Below are positions 1 to 5,701 of a DNA stretch of 6,066 nucleotides, one piece after another (within the stretch, counting starts at the first letter, position 1; each line of letters begins with the position of its first letter). This DNA is from Verrucomicrobiales bacterium. Its GTDB lineage: Bacteria; Verrucomicrobiota; Verrucomicrobiia; Limisphaerales; RI-55. The DNA is taken from positions 1-6,066 of the forward strand of contig DNDP01000221.1 of assembly GCA_003484235.1 (NCBI GenBank), in the 5' to 3' direction. Position numbers and translations under genes: made by a program. The notes under the pieces are model-generated. The model was not told the origin of the DNA and did no database searches. It was given only the letters and a program-made list of their open reading frames with translations.

Positions 1-516
1 GAACACCAGCGCGCCGAGGATGCTCAAGAGCGCCACGGTGCCCTGCTCGACGCCGTCGATGAGCAGCCGTTCCACTGAGTTCACGTCCTCGATCACGCGG
101 GTCATCAGGTCGCCGGACGCCCGCTGGTCGAACCAGCCGACGGGCAGGCGCTGCAGCTTCCCGTAAACCTGCCGGCGCATGTCGTAGATGACATTCTGCT
201 CCAGCCGGTTGTTGACGCGGATGCGGACGCTGTTGAACGCCTCGCGGAAGAAGAACGCCGCCAGCAGCCCGAGCGCCGCAGGGGTGAGCCATTCGCGCCG
301 GCCGCTGATCACCACGTCGTCGATGATCGTGCGCACCAGGACGGGGAAGGCCATGCCCGCCGCCAGGGAAAGCACCGCGAACGCCACGGTCGCCGCGGCC
401 AGTCCGCGGTAGGGCAGCAGATAGATGACAACTCGTCGTACGACTTCGCCGGTTCCGCGTGGTTGCGACTTGAACGTTGGATCGGTGTGGGCCCCGAAGC
501 CGGGATGGGAGGACAT
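1..516 (-). CDS. ABC exporter, N-terminal membrane domain (partial, runs off left edge)
   Basis: Reading the minus strand from the ATG at 514-516 gives 172 uninterrupted residues to base 1. They match the start of a type-1 ABC exporter membrane domain (MsbA/multidrug class). A soluble N-terminus of about 28 residues precedes a first membrane helix at about residues 29-61 and a second at about 77-97. Next comes the family's coupling region, with LPVGWFDQ at 124-131 and a GDLMTRVIEDV stretch at 135-145, and then a third hydrophobic segment entering the edge. The ATP-binding domain would lie beyond base 1, so whether this is a half-transporter with its own ATPase cannot be seen. Such proteins export lipids, drugs or peptides across the inner membrane; the substrate cannot be read here. 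The chosen ATG has no Shine-Dalgarno and overlaps the stop of a 27-codon frame (TGATG). No in-frame ATG, GTG or TTG occurs in the 28 codons upstream, so this start or a frameshifted fusion with that frame are the options. Confidence 0.9.
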   Translation of the reverse strand, partial: MSSHPGFGAHTDPTFKSQPRGTGEVVRRVVIYLLPYRGLAAATVAFAVLSLAAGMAFPVLVRTIIDDVVISGRREWLTPAALGLLAAFFFREAFNSVRIRVNNRLEQNVIYDMRRQVYGKLQRLPVGWFDQRASGDLMTRVIEDVNSVERLLIDGVEQGTVALLSILGALVF

Positions 517-599
517 CAGCGGGGAGGGGGAACCAGTTCTTGGTCCGAACGGGCACGGGACGCGGTCTGATCGGACAGGGCGAAGGGATTCAGCCTCAT
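516..599 (-). CDS. 27-residue overlapping small ORF, possible translational-coupling leader or frameshifted N-terminus of the ABC gene
   Basis: An ATG at 597-599 overlaps the stop of the PfpI gene in the arrangement ATGA. It opens a 27-codon frame (start MRLNPFALSDQ, end ELVPPPR) whose TGA at 516-518 overlaps the ATG of the ABC gene as TGATG. A GGAGGG (complement of 609-614) sits 9 bases before the ATG, the best-placed ribosome binding site in the window. Two readings fit. It could be a coupling leader that delivers ribosomes to the ABC start, which has no Shine-Dalgarno. Alternatively it is the true N-terminus of the ABC protein, separated by a one-base loss, since adding one base in the G runs at 521-530 would join the frames. 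The peptide resembles no family I know and has no membrane segment. Chance overlap cannot be excluded. Confidence 0.3.
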   Translation of the reverse strand: MRLNPFALSDQTASRARSDQELVPPPR

Positions 600-1120
600 T
601 GCTTGCGTCCCTCCAGGAAATCCACCATTGCCCTGGCGAAGTGAGCGAGGTCCTTGGGCGTGCGGCTGGAGATCAGATTGCCGTCCACCACCACCGGCTC
701 GTCCACCCAGATGGCGCCGGCGTTTTCCAGGTCATCCTTGATGCCGAGCGAGCCGGTGGCGCGTCTGCCCTTCAGGATTCTGGCCGAGATGGGAATCCAG
801 CCTCCGTGGCAGATGAAGGCCACCAGTTTGCCTTGCTCGTGGAACTCCCGGGTCAGGTGAATTACTTCGGAGATGCGCCGCAACTTGTCCGGCATGAAGC
901 CGCCGGGAACCAGCAGCCCGCAGTAGTCGTCCGACTGCACGTTCGGGATGAGCCGGCTGCTGTTGGCCGGGTAGCCATGCTTGCCCCGGAACGTTCCGGG
1001 GGCCATCGAAGCGACGTCCATGGAGTAGCCCGACTCTTCGAGCCGGAGCTTCGGATACCACAGTTCGAGGTCTTCGTAGAGGTCATCAACGAAGGTCAGC
1101 AGGCGCTTTTGCATGCGCAT
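596..1120 (-). CDS. PfpI/DJ-1 family protein (glutamine amidotransferase-like, possible protease, deglycase or chaperone)
   Basis: This 174-residue protein has the full length of the PfpI branch of the DJ-1/ThiJ superfamily. The nucleophile elbow AFICHGGW (101-108) carries Cys104 and His105. YEDLEL at 15-20 supplies the conserved acidic residue (Glu16), matching the FEDVEL segment of Pyrococcus PfpI. GKHGY (46-50), VPGGFMPD (71-78) and SSRTPKDL (151-158) also align with that family from memory. At the position where PfpI has its intersubunit Glu74, this protein appears to have Asp78. Members are cytoplasmic oligomers reported as proteases, glyoxalases or protein deglycases; the real activity is disputed and cannot be chosen here. 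The ATG at 1118-1120 was taken; a second in-frame ATG two codons later (1112-1114) is equally possible, and neither has a Shine-Dalgarno. It is divergent from the HD gene and overlaps the next small frame by ATGA. Confidence 0.93.
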   Translation of the reverse strand: MRMQKRLLTFVDDLYEDLELWYPKLRLEESGYSMDVASMAPGTFRGKHGYPANSSRLIPNVQSDDYCGLLVPGGFMPDKLRRISEVIHLTREFHEQGKLVAFICHGGWIPISARILKGRRATGSLGIKDDLENAGAIWVDEPVVVDGNLISSRTPKDLAHFARAMVDFLEGRKQ

Positions 1121-1127
1121 GGTTTAG

Positions 1128-1153
1128 CGGTTCGCGGATGCTGTGGCGAACTG
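1128..1153. promoter_or_regulatory. 8-bp dyad in the divergent promoter region between the PfpI and HD genes
   Basis: CGGTTCGC (1128-1135) pairs with GCGAACTG (1146-1153) through seven Watson-Crick pairs and one G-T pair, around a 10-base spacer. It lies 7 bases outside the PfpI start codon and about 65 bases before the HD gene. It could be an operator shared by the two divergent genes or a hairpin in the 5' leader of the PfpI message. I see no convincing -35/-10 pair on either strand in the 98-base interval 1121-1218. Confidence 0.3.
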
Positions 1154-1218
1154 TAATTACGGGCTTGGAACCGGAAAATATCCGTGCATTGGCAGGTGCC
1201 CGGCGATAGCTTCGCAAC

Positions 1219-2061
1219 ATGTTTTCCCCGGTCGATACGCGCAATCCCACCGCGGTCGAAGCTGAAGTGGCGTCTCATTACCGGGAGATGTTTCCCAGTG
1301 GCAACGCCTCGTTTGTGCGGGAGGTCTTCAAGTGGATTCTGGACTGCTTTGAAGGCAGGTACGCCGAGTTTCAGGCGATCGACGCCCGGTATCACGATCT
1401 CGAACACACGATGCAGGGGACGCTCTGCATGGTGCGCATGCTGGCGGGGCGGCATCGAAGCTTCGTGACTCCCCGGATCAACCAGCGGCTCTTCGAGCTT
1501 GGCCTGCTGGGCATCCTGCTGCACGACACCGGCTACCTCAAGGTGAAGGGCGACAACGATGGCACCGGGGCGAAGTACACCCTGGTGCATGTGAACCGCA
1601 GCTGCGAGTTCGCGGCCCGCCTGCTGGGAGAACGCCAGTTTTCCGGGGAGGAGATTGCGTCCGTGCAGCAGATGATCCGCTGCACCGGCGTCAACGTGGA
1701 CCTGGCACAGATTCCCTTCCAGGGCGAGCTCACCCGGATCGTCGGCTTCTGCCTGGGCTCGGCCGATCTGCTGGGACAGATGGCCGCGGCCGACTACGTG
1801 GACAAGCTGCCGATCCTGTATTCCGAGTTCGAGGAGTCGGCCCGTTACAACTCGGGGAAAATGGCGTCGGTCGGCATGTTCGCCACCGCCGAGGAACTGA
1901 TCAGCAAAACGCCGGGATTCTGGGAGCACTACGTGTTTCCCAAGATCGAGAGGGATTTCCACGCCGTGTACCGGTTTCTTAACCACCCCTGGCCGGACGG
2001 ACCCAACTGGTATCTGCTGCGGATCGCCAAGAATCTCGAACGGATCAAGCAGGCCGCCTGA
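1219..2061 (+). CDS. HD-domain metal-dependent phosphohydrolase
   Basis: This 280-residue soluble protein has an HD-type metal site. YHDLEH at 58-63 offers His59 and His63. LLHDTGYL at 100-107 gives the signature His102-Asp103. VHVN at 123-126 adds His124, and GSADLLGQM at 180-188 gives the distal Asp183. This H...HD...H...D order is that of HD-superfamily hydrolases, which cleave phosphomonoesters or phosphodiesters such as nucleotides and cyclic nucleotides. The YHDxxH segment resembles the YHNxxH signature of class I cyclic-nucleotide phosphodiesterases more than a standard HD-GYP domain, and the GYP triplet is absent. No membrane or sensor domain is visible, so it probably acts in the cytoplasm alone or with a partner. 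The ATG is fixed by an in-frame TAG at 1207-1209 and has no Shine-Dalgarno. The gene is monocistronic: divergent from PfpI and convergent with Maf 34 bases downstream. Substrate unknown. Confidence 0.9.
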   Translation: MFSPVDTRNPTAVEAEVASHYREMFPSGNASFVREVFKWILDCFEGRYAEFQAIDARYHDLEHTMQGTLCMVRMLAGRHRSFVTPRINQRLFELGLLGILLHDTGYLKVKGDNDGTGAKYTLVHVNRSCEFAARLLGERQFSGEEIASVQQMIRCTGVNVDLAQIPFQGELTRIVGFCLGSADLLGQMAAADYVDKLPILYSEFEESARYNSGKMASVGMFATAEELISKTPGFWEHYVFPKIERDFHAVYRFLNHPWPDGPNWYLLRIAKNLERIKQAA

Positions 2062-2079
2062 TTCGGGAAAGCGCGGCCC

Positions 2080-2097
2080 GACGGCGGACTGCCGGTC
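2080..2097. terminator. Weak hairpin between convergent HD and maf genes
   Basis: In the 34 bases separating the two converging genes, GACGGC (2080-2085) can pair with GCCGGTC (2091-2097), giving six pairs with one bulged G and a 5-base loop. It overlaps the Maf stop codon at 2096-2098. No T-run follows on either strand, so a classic intrinsic terminator is not supported. The location, where transcripts from both directions should end, is the main argument. Confidence 0.2.
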
Positions 2098-2692
2098 ACT
2101 CCGTGTCGAGCGCCTCGACGATTGCGAGAAATCTCCTCAACTCGACCGACAACCGTTCGAGCGGCAGGCCCACGACATTGCTGAAACTGCCGTCGAGCCG
2201 CTCGATTATCAGGTGGCCGTGTTCCTGGACCGCGTACGCGCCGGCCTTGTCGAACGGATGGATCCGTTGGAGGTAGGCGGAACGCTGGGCCGGGCTGAGC
2301 CGGTGAAAATGGACATCCGTCATTTCAGCAAAACACACCTGCAGATGTTTGCGCAGGTGCAGCAGGCACACGCCGGTCACGACCTGATGAGCCCGTCCGC
2401 TGAGCCGCTGCAGCATGGCGCCTGCTTCGGCGAGATCGGCGGGTTTGCCCAGAGTCTTTGGGCCCAGACAAACCTCGGTGTCCGCGCCGATGACTACGGC
2501 ATCGGGGATCCTTTTGGCGATCGAACGGGCCTTGCGGTAGGCATTGAGCTGGCACGCTTCTGACGGTGTCATCGCACCAGCGGTGATTTCCACCGCGTCG
2601 CCCGGCACCACCTCGAAGGGCCAGCCGAGCAGGTCCAGCAGTTCGCGGCGTCGGGGAGACGCCGAGGCCAGGATGATGGGGGGCGGAGTCAT
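2096..2692 (-). CDS. maf: Maf-family nucleoside triphosphate pyrophosphatase
   Basis: At 198 residues this is a full-length Maf protein. These enzymes hydrolyse dTTP, UTP and modified or non-canonical NTPs to NMP plus pyrophosphate, as cytoplasmic house-cleaning; older names link the family to septum formation. The signature LASASPRRRELL occupies residues 8-19. GADTEV at 69-74 carries the expected catalytic aspartate Asp71 (GADTVV is the usual form, so Glu73 is a small departure). KP at 83-84, DKAGAY at 148-153 with Gln156, and SFSNVVGLP at 169-177 complete the family set. Whether it belongs to the YhdE (dTTP/UTP) or YceF (m7GTP) subgroup I cannot settle by eye. Its ATG overlaps the stop of the DUF1802 gene by four bases (ATGA, 2689-2692), so translation is probably coupled. 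A GGAGG lies 13 bases before the ATG, farther than ideal. Confidence 0.95.
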   Translation of the reverse strand: MTPPPIILASASPRRRELLDLLGWPFEVVPGDAVEITAGAMTPSEACQLNAYRKARSIAKRIPDAVVIGADTEVCLGPKTLGKPADLAEAGAMLQRLSGRAHQVVTGVCLLHLRKHLQVCFAEMTDVHFHRLSPAQRSAYLQRIHPFDKAGAYAVQEHGHLIIERLDGSFSNVVGLPLERLSVELRRFLAIVEALDTE

Positions 2693-3267
2693 TTCAGGAC
2701 TGGCGCCTCCGAGAGGATCAGCTCGATGGCCGCGCAGCGGGAAGCCAGCGCGGCAGCCGACATGACCGGCTGGAGCCGGGTTTCGGCGATGTCCTCCTCC
2801 AGTTCAATCCAGGAACGGCAGCCGCCGTAGTCCGGCCGATCTTGGATGGGGAACGGCTCCGGCAGTGACCAGACCTTCAGCAGCAGTGCGTGGATGCGCC
2901 GGCTTCCACCCCAGTCGAACCGGGCACGGATCACCTCCTCGGTCCAGATATGGTGCTCCCGCAGGTTCAACGCCGACTCGAGAGAGGCGATCTCGCAGGT
3001 CTGCTCCAACTCCGCCAGAAACTGGATTGCCACCGAGCCCTTCGGAGGCGACGAGGCGACGGCCAGTTGGTCGTAGCGGGAGCGCGCCTCCGGGATGACC
3101 GAGTCCCGCTGCTGGTGGAACGCCGTGGGGAAGAGCCAGAAACGATCGTACTCCGGTCGAAATCCCTGTCGGCCATCGTGGATGCCTCCCTTGCGAAGGA
3201 TCAGTATCTGGTCCCCGCGCCCGAGGGCGTCCACGACCACCGCCCACTCTTTGAACGCCGTCTTCAC
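2689..3267 (-). CDS. DUF1802 family protein, function unknown
   Basis: This 192-residue protein matches what I recall of the DUF1802 family, found in cyanobacteria and assorted other bacteria. It opens with KEWAVVVDALGRG (6-18), then LILRKGGIHDG (22-32), LFPTAFHQQ (45-53), a middle HHIWTEE (105-111), and the C-terminal YGGCRSWIEL (147-156). No biochemical activity is established for the family to my knowledge. The conserved Lys-Glu-Trp, Arg-Lys-Gly-Gly, Pro-Thr...His and Gly-Cys-x-Ser-Trp blocks suggest a folded ligand- or nucleic-acid-binding domain rather than a membrane protein; that is inference. No signal peptide is present. The start is a GTG (3265-3267). An in-frame TAG lies three codons upstream and the KEWA block follows at once, which fixes it. 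No Shine-Dalgarno is visible. It overlaps maf by ATGA and is likely the first gene of that two-gene unit. Confidence 0.87.
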   Translation of the reverse strand: MKTAFKEWAVVVDALGRGDQILILRKGGIHDGRQGFRPEYDRFWLFPTAFHQQRDSVIPEARSRYDQLAVASSPPKGSVAIQFLAELEQTCEIASLESALNLREHHIWTEEVIRARFDWGGSRRIHALLLKVWSLPEPFPIQDRPDYGGCRSWIELEEDIAETRLQPVMSAAALASRCAAIELILSEAPVLK

Positions 3268-3318
3268 GGGCTGAGACTAGCTTCGGCTGCTGCCGCGCGT
3301 CGAGCCGGTCGTTGAGTC

Positions 3319-3326
3319 CGAATTCG
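3319..3326. repeat. 8-bp palindrome CGAATTCG in the divergent leader
   Basis: CGAATTCG is a perfect palindrome between the divergent DUF1802 and symporter genes, 52 bases from the DUF1802 GTG. It is short enough to be chance, but it stands with two other dyads in the same 210-base interval. Confidence 0.2.
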
Positions 3327-3350
3327 AAAGCGGGGATGGGGGGCCTGGGA

Positions 3351-3375
3351 GCATTCCAGCGTCCTGACGGAATGC
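3351..3375. promoter_or_regulatory. Perfect 7-bp inverted repeat upstream of the symporter operon, operator candidate
   Basis: GCATTCC (3351-3357) and GGAATGC (3369-3375) are exact inverted copies separated by 11 bases. The centre-to-centre distance of 18 bases is compatible with a dimeric repressor or activator contacting two successive major grooves. It sits about 100 bases before the symporter ATG and about 85 bases from the divergent DUF1802 start. No T-run follows, so a terminator role is unlikely. No regulator gene is in the window, so the factor is unknown. Confidence 0.35.
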
Positions 3376-3439
3376 GCAGGGATGGTGCAGGATGCCGGTT
3401 GAGATTTGCTTCCGGGTTCAGGTCTGCGGACTTGCCATC

Positions 3440-3455
3440 GCGGGTGGCCTCCCGC
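3440..3455 (+). promoter_or_regulatory. GC-rich hairpin in the 5' leader of the symporter gene
   Basis: GCGGG (3440-3444) pairs with CCCGC (3451-3455) around a 6-base loop, ending 22 bases before the symporter ATG at 3478. In a message starting upstream it would form a compact stem close to the ribosome landing site, and it could modulate initiation in the absence of a Shine-Dalgarno. It may also be chance in GC-rich DNA. Confidence 0.2.
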
Positions 3456-3477
3456 TACCGTCCCCGCCAATTCACCT

Positions 3478-4728
3478 ATGAAAAATCCCATCCGTTTCAA
3501 GTTGTTCATCATGATGGTGCTCGAGTTCTTCATCTGGGGCGCCTGGCTGCCACTCATCTGGGGATACATGGGCAAGGGGGAAGGGGGGCTGGGATTCGAG
3601 GATGGCCAGATCGCCCTCATCGGCAGTGCGTTTGCGATCGCCTCTATCGCGGCGATCTTTTTCAGCAACCAGTTTGCCGACCGAAACTTCTCGGCCGAGC
3701 GGTTTATGGCCGCCAGTCATCTGATTGGCGGTTTGGCGATGCTCGCGCTGTTCTGGACCACGACATTTCCGGTCTTCTTCGCGTTGATGCTGGTCCACTC
3801 GCTGTTCTACGTGCCGACCATCTCGGTGGCCAACTCGATTGCCTTCGCCAATCTGAAGGACCCCACCAAGGATTTCGGCCCCATTCGCATGGGGGGCACC
3901 ATCGGCTGGATTCTGGCCTCCTGGCCCCTGTATTTCATCCTCTCTGGCAAATCGGGCGCGGAAGCGATGACTGCGACAAAGGCGATCTTCCTGATTTCCG
4001 GCATCTCATCCCTGGTGCTGGCGGGCTTTTCGCTGACCCTTCCCCATACCCCGCCGAAAAAGGCGGTCGCCGGAGAGGGCCTCGCCTGGCTCAAGGCAGG
4101 AAAGCACCTGCTTCTGCCCTTTATCTTGGTGCTGTTCGTGGTGACCTTCATTGATGCCACGATTCACAACGGATATTTCCTCCTGACCGGGAGCTTTCTG
4201 GAGACCAAGGTTGGCTTTGAGAAGAAATGGATCATGCCGATCATGAGTCTGGGACAGGTGGCGGAAATTCTCACCATGCTCATACTCGGGCTCGTGCTGA
4301 AGAAGCTTGGTTGGAAAGTGACGATGATCGTCGGCATCCTGGGGCACGCGCTGCGGTTTGGCGTCTATGCCTTCATGCCCGAGAGCCAGGCGTTGATCAT
4401 TGTGGTGCAGCTGGTCCACGGCATCTGCTACGCCTTCTTCTTCGCCGCCGTCTACATCTTCATTGACGCGGCGTTCCCGAAGGATGTCCGTACCAGCGCA
4501 CAGGGCTGGTTCAACCTGCTGATTCTGGGCATCGGCGACCTGGCCGCCAAATGGATTTTCATTCCGTTGCAGGGACATTACACGGTGGAGGGCGTGACCG
4601 ATTACCGTTCGCTGTTCCTCGTGCCGACCGGCATGGCCCTCGCCGCCGCCGTGCTGCTGGCACTGTTCTTCAATCCCCCCAAAGAAGTGGCGGCAACGGC
4701 CAAGGGCAATGCCGCACCCTCCCATTGA
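3478..4728 (+). CDS. Nucleoside:H+ symporter-type MFS transporter (NupG/XapB-like)
   Basis: This 416-residue, strongly hydrophobic protein fits a 12-helix major facilitator of the nucleoside:H+ symporter group (NupG/XapB). Several blocks match NupG from memory. EFFIWGAWL (16-24) is in the first helix. PIRMGGTIGWI (135-145) is in the first half, followed by LTLPHTP (187-193) at the cytoplasmic link between halves. SLGQVAEILTM (257-267) and RTSAQG (338-343) lie in the second half, before the final helix at about 380-398. The length is typical (NupG is 418). It would import a nucleoside or sugar with protons across the inner membrane; family members in environmental bacteria are often annotated for sugars, so the substrate is open. 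The ATG at 3478 puts the first helix at the expected N-terminus. A longer TTG start at 3406 would add 24 unlikely polar residues. No Shine-Dalgarno is seen. The next gene starts 49 bases downstream on the same strand. Confidence 0.92.
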   Translation: MKNPIRFKLFIMMVLEFFIWGAWLPLIWGYMGKGEGGLGFEDGQIALIGSAFAIASIAAIFFSNQFADRNFSAERFMAASHLIGGLAMLALFWTTTFPVFFALMLVHSLFYVPTISVANSIAFANLKDPTKDFGPIRMGGTIGWILASWPLYFILSGKSGAEAMTATKAIFLISGISSLVLAGFSLTLPHTPPKKAVAGEGLAWLKAGKHLLLPFILVLFVVTFIDATIHNGYFLLTGSFLETKVGFEKKWIMPIMSLGQVAEILTMLILGLVLKKLGWKVTMIVGILGHALRFGVYAFMPESQALIIVVQLVHGICYAFFFAAVYIFIDAAFPKDVRTSAQGWFNLLILGIGDLAAKWIFIPLQGHYTVEGVTDYRSLFLVPTGMALAAAVLLALFFNPPKEVAATAKGNAAPSH

Positions 4729-4777
4729 GTAGTTTGAACCGCTCGGACTCATGCCAAAACAACCGCCACAATTCATC

Positions 4778-5701
4778 ATGAACCGCAGATTGTTTCTCCA
4801 GAATGCCGCCGCAGCTACAGCCGCCTTGGGACTGTCGTCGCTTGCAGCGGGTTGCCGCTCCGCGGGTTACGGCGGTCGCACGGCCCTCTACCGGATATCG
4901 CTTGCCGAATGGTCGTTGAACAAGTCGATCCGCGCGGGAACCATGACCAACCTGGACTTCCCGAAGGTTGCGCGGCGCGAGTTCGACCTTGATGCGGTTG
5001 AATACGTCAACCAGTTCTTCATGGACAAGGCCCGCGACGGGGCGTATCTGGCGGAATTGAAGCGCATCTGCTCCGGTGAGGGCGTGCAAAGCCTGCTGAT
5101 CATGTGCGATCGCGAAGGCAATCTGGGAGATCCCGATGCGGACAAACGGAAACAGGCAGTTCTCAATCATCACAAATGGGCGGACGCCGCCAAGTTTCTC
5201 GGGTGCCACTCGATCCGGGTCAATGCCGCCACGGGAAATACGGGTTCCTACGAGGAACAGCAGAAGCGGGCGGCTGAAGGATTGTCCGAACTGTCAGGCT
5301 ACTGTGGGAAGTTGGGGTTGAACTGCATTGTGGAGAATCATGGCGGACTCTCCTCCAACGGCGGGTGGTTGGCGGGCGTGATGCGGCTCGTGGGCAGGAA
5401 GAACTGCGGAACCCTGCCGGACTTCGGCAATTTCACGATCGCATCCGGGGATCGGTATGATCGGTACAAGGGAGTCGAGGAACTCATGCCGTTCGCGAAG
5501 GGCGTCAGTGCAAAGTCCCATGATTTTGACACTGCAGGGAATGAGACGAGCACAGACTTCCGCAGGATGATGGAAATTGTCCTCGCCGCCGGCTACAAGG
5601 GGTATGTCGGAATCGAATATGAGGGAAGCCGGCTTGGCGAGTTTGAAGGCATCCGGGCGACCAAGGATTTGTTGCTTCGTGTGAGGGATGAGCTGAGTTG
5701 A
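4778..5701 (+). CDS. Exported sugar isomerase/epimerase-like TIM-barrel protein (Tat-type signal, probable lipoprotein)
   Basis: This 307-residue protein begins with NRRLFLQ (2-8), an alanine-rich hydrophobic run (10-24) and AAGC ending at Cys26. That is a twin-arginine-like signal followed by a lipobox-like cysteine (Ala rather than Leu at -3). It is therefore probably folded in the cytoplasm and anchored outside it. The mature part is a xylose isomerase-like/AP-endonuclease-2 TIM barrel. IVENHGG at 184-190 (Glu186), LPDFGN at 213-218 (Asp215), KSHDFD at 246-251 (His248) and VGIEYEG at 277-283 (Glu280) form the expected Glu-Asp-His-Glu metal set. Relatives isomerise or epimerise sugars and keto-inositols; some exported members act on 3-keto-sugar intermediates, but the reaction here is unknown. 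The ATG at 4778 starts directly at the signal. An in-frame ATG at 4751 would add nine residues, and neither has a Shine-Dalgarno. It probably shares a transcript with the symporter upstream. Confidence 0.9.
   Translation: MNRRLFLQNAAAATAALGLSSLAAGCRSAGYGGRTALYRISLAEWSLNKSIRAGTMTNLDFPKVARREFDLDAVEYVNQFFMDKARDGAYLAELKRICSGEGVQSLLIMCDREGNLGDPDADKRKQAVLNHHKWADAAKFLGCHSIRVNAATGNTGSYEEQQKRAAEGLSELSGYCGKLGLNCIVENHGGLSSNGGWLAGVMRLVGRKNCGTLPDFGNFTIASGDRYDRYKGVEELMPFAKGVSAKSHDFDTAGNETSTDFRRMMEIVLAAGYKGYVGIEYEGSRLGEFEGIRATKDLLLRVRDELS

Noticed and set aside
425..1156. 243-codon open frame on the plus strand
   Set aside because: It lies antisense to the PfpI gene and the ABC start, whose conserved motifs are clear; the product has no recognisable family features. 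High-GC shadow frame.
1096..1986. 296-codon open frame on the minus strand
   Set aside because: It covers the HD gene on the other strand, where the metal-binding motifs are in the plus frame. Its product is low-complexity, rich in His, Gln and Ala, as expected of a shadow.
3406..3480. Upstream TTG start for the symporter
   Set aside because: It would add 24 residues rich in Pro, Arg and Gly before the first helix, covers the leader hairpin, and has no ribosome binding site. The ATG at 3478 fits the family N-terminus.
4006..4779. 257-codon open frame on the minus strand
   Set aside because: Antisense to the C-terminal half of the symporter; very rich in His, Gln and Glu from complementing hydrophobic codons, with no family match.
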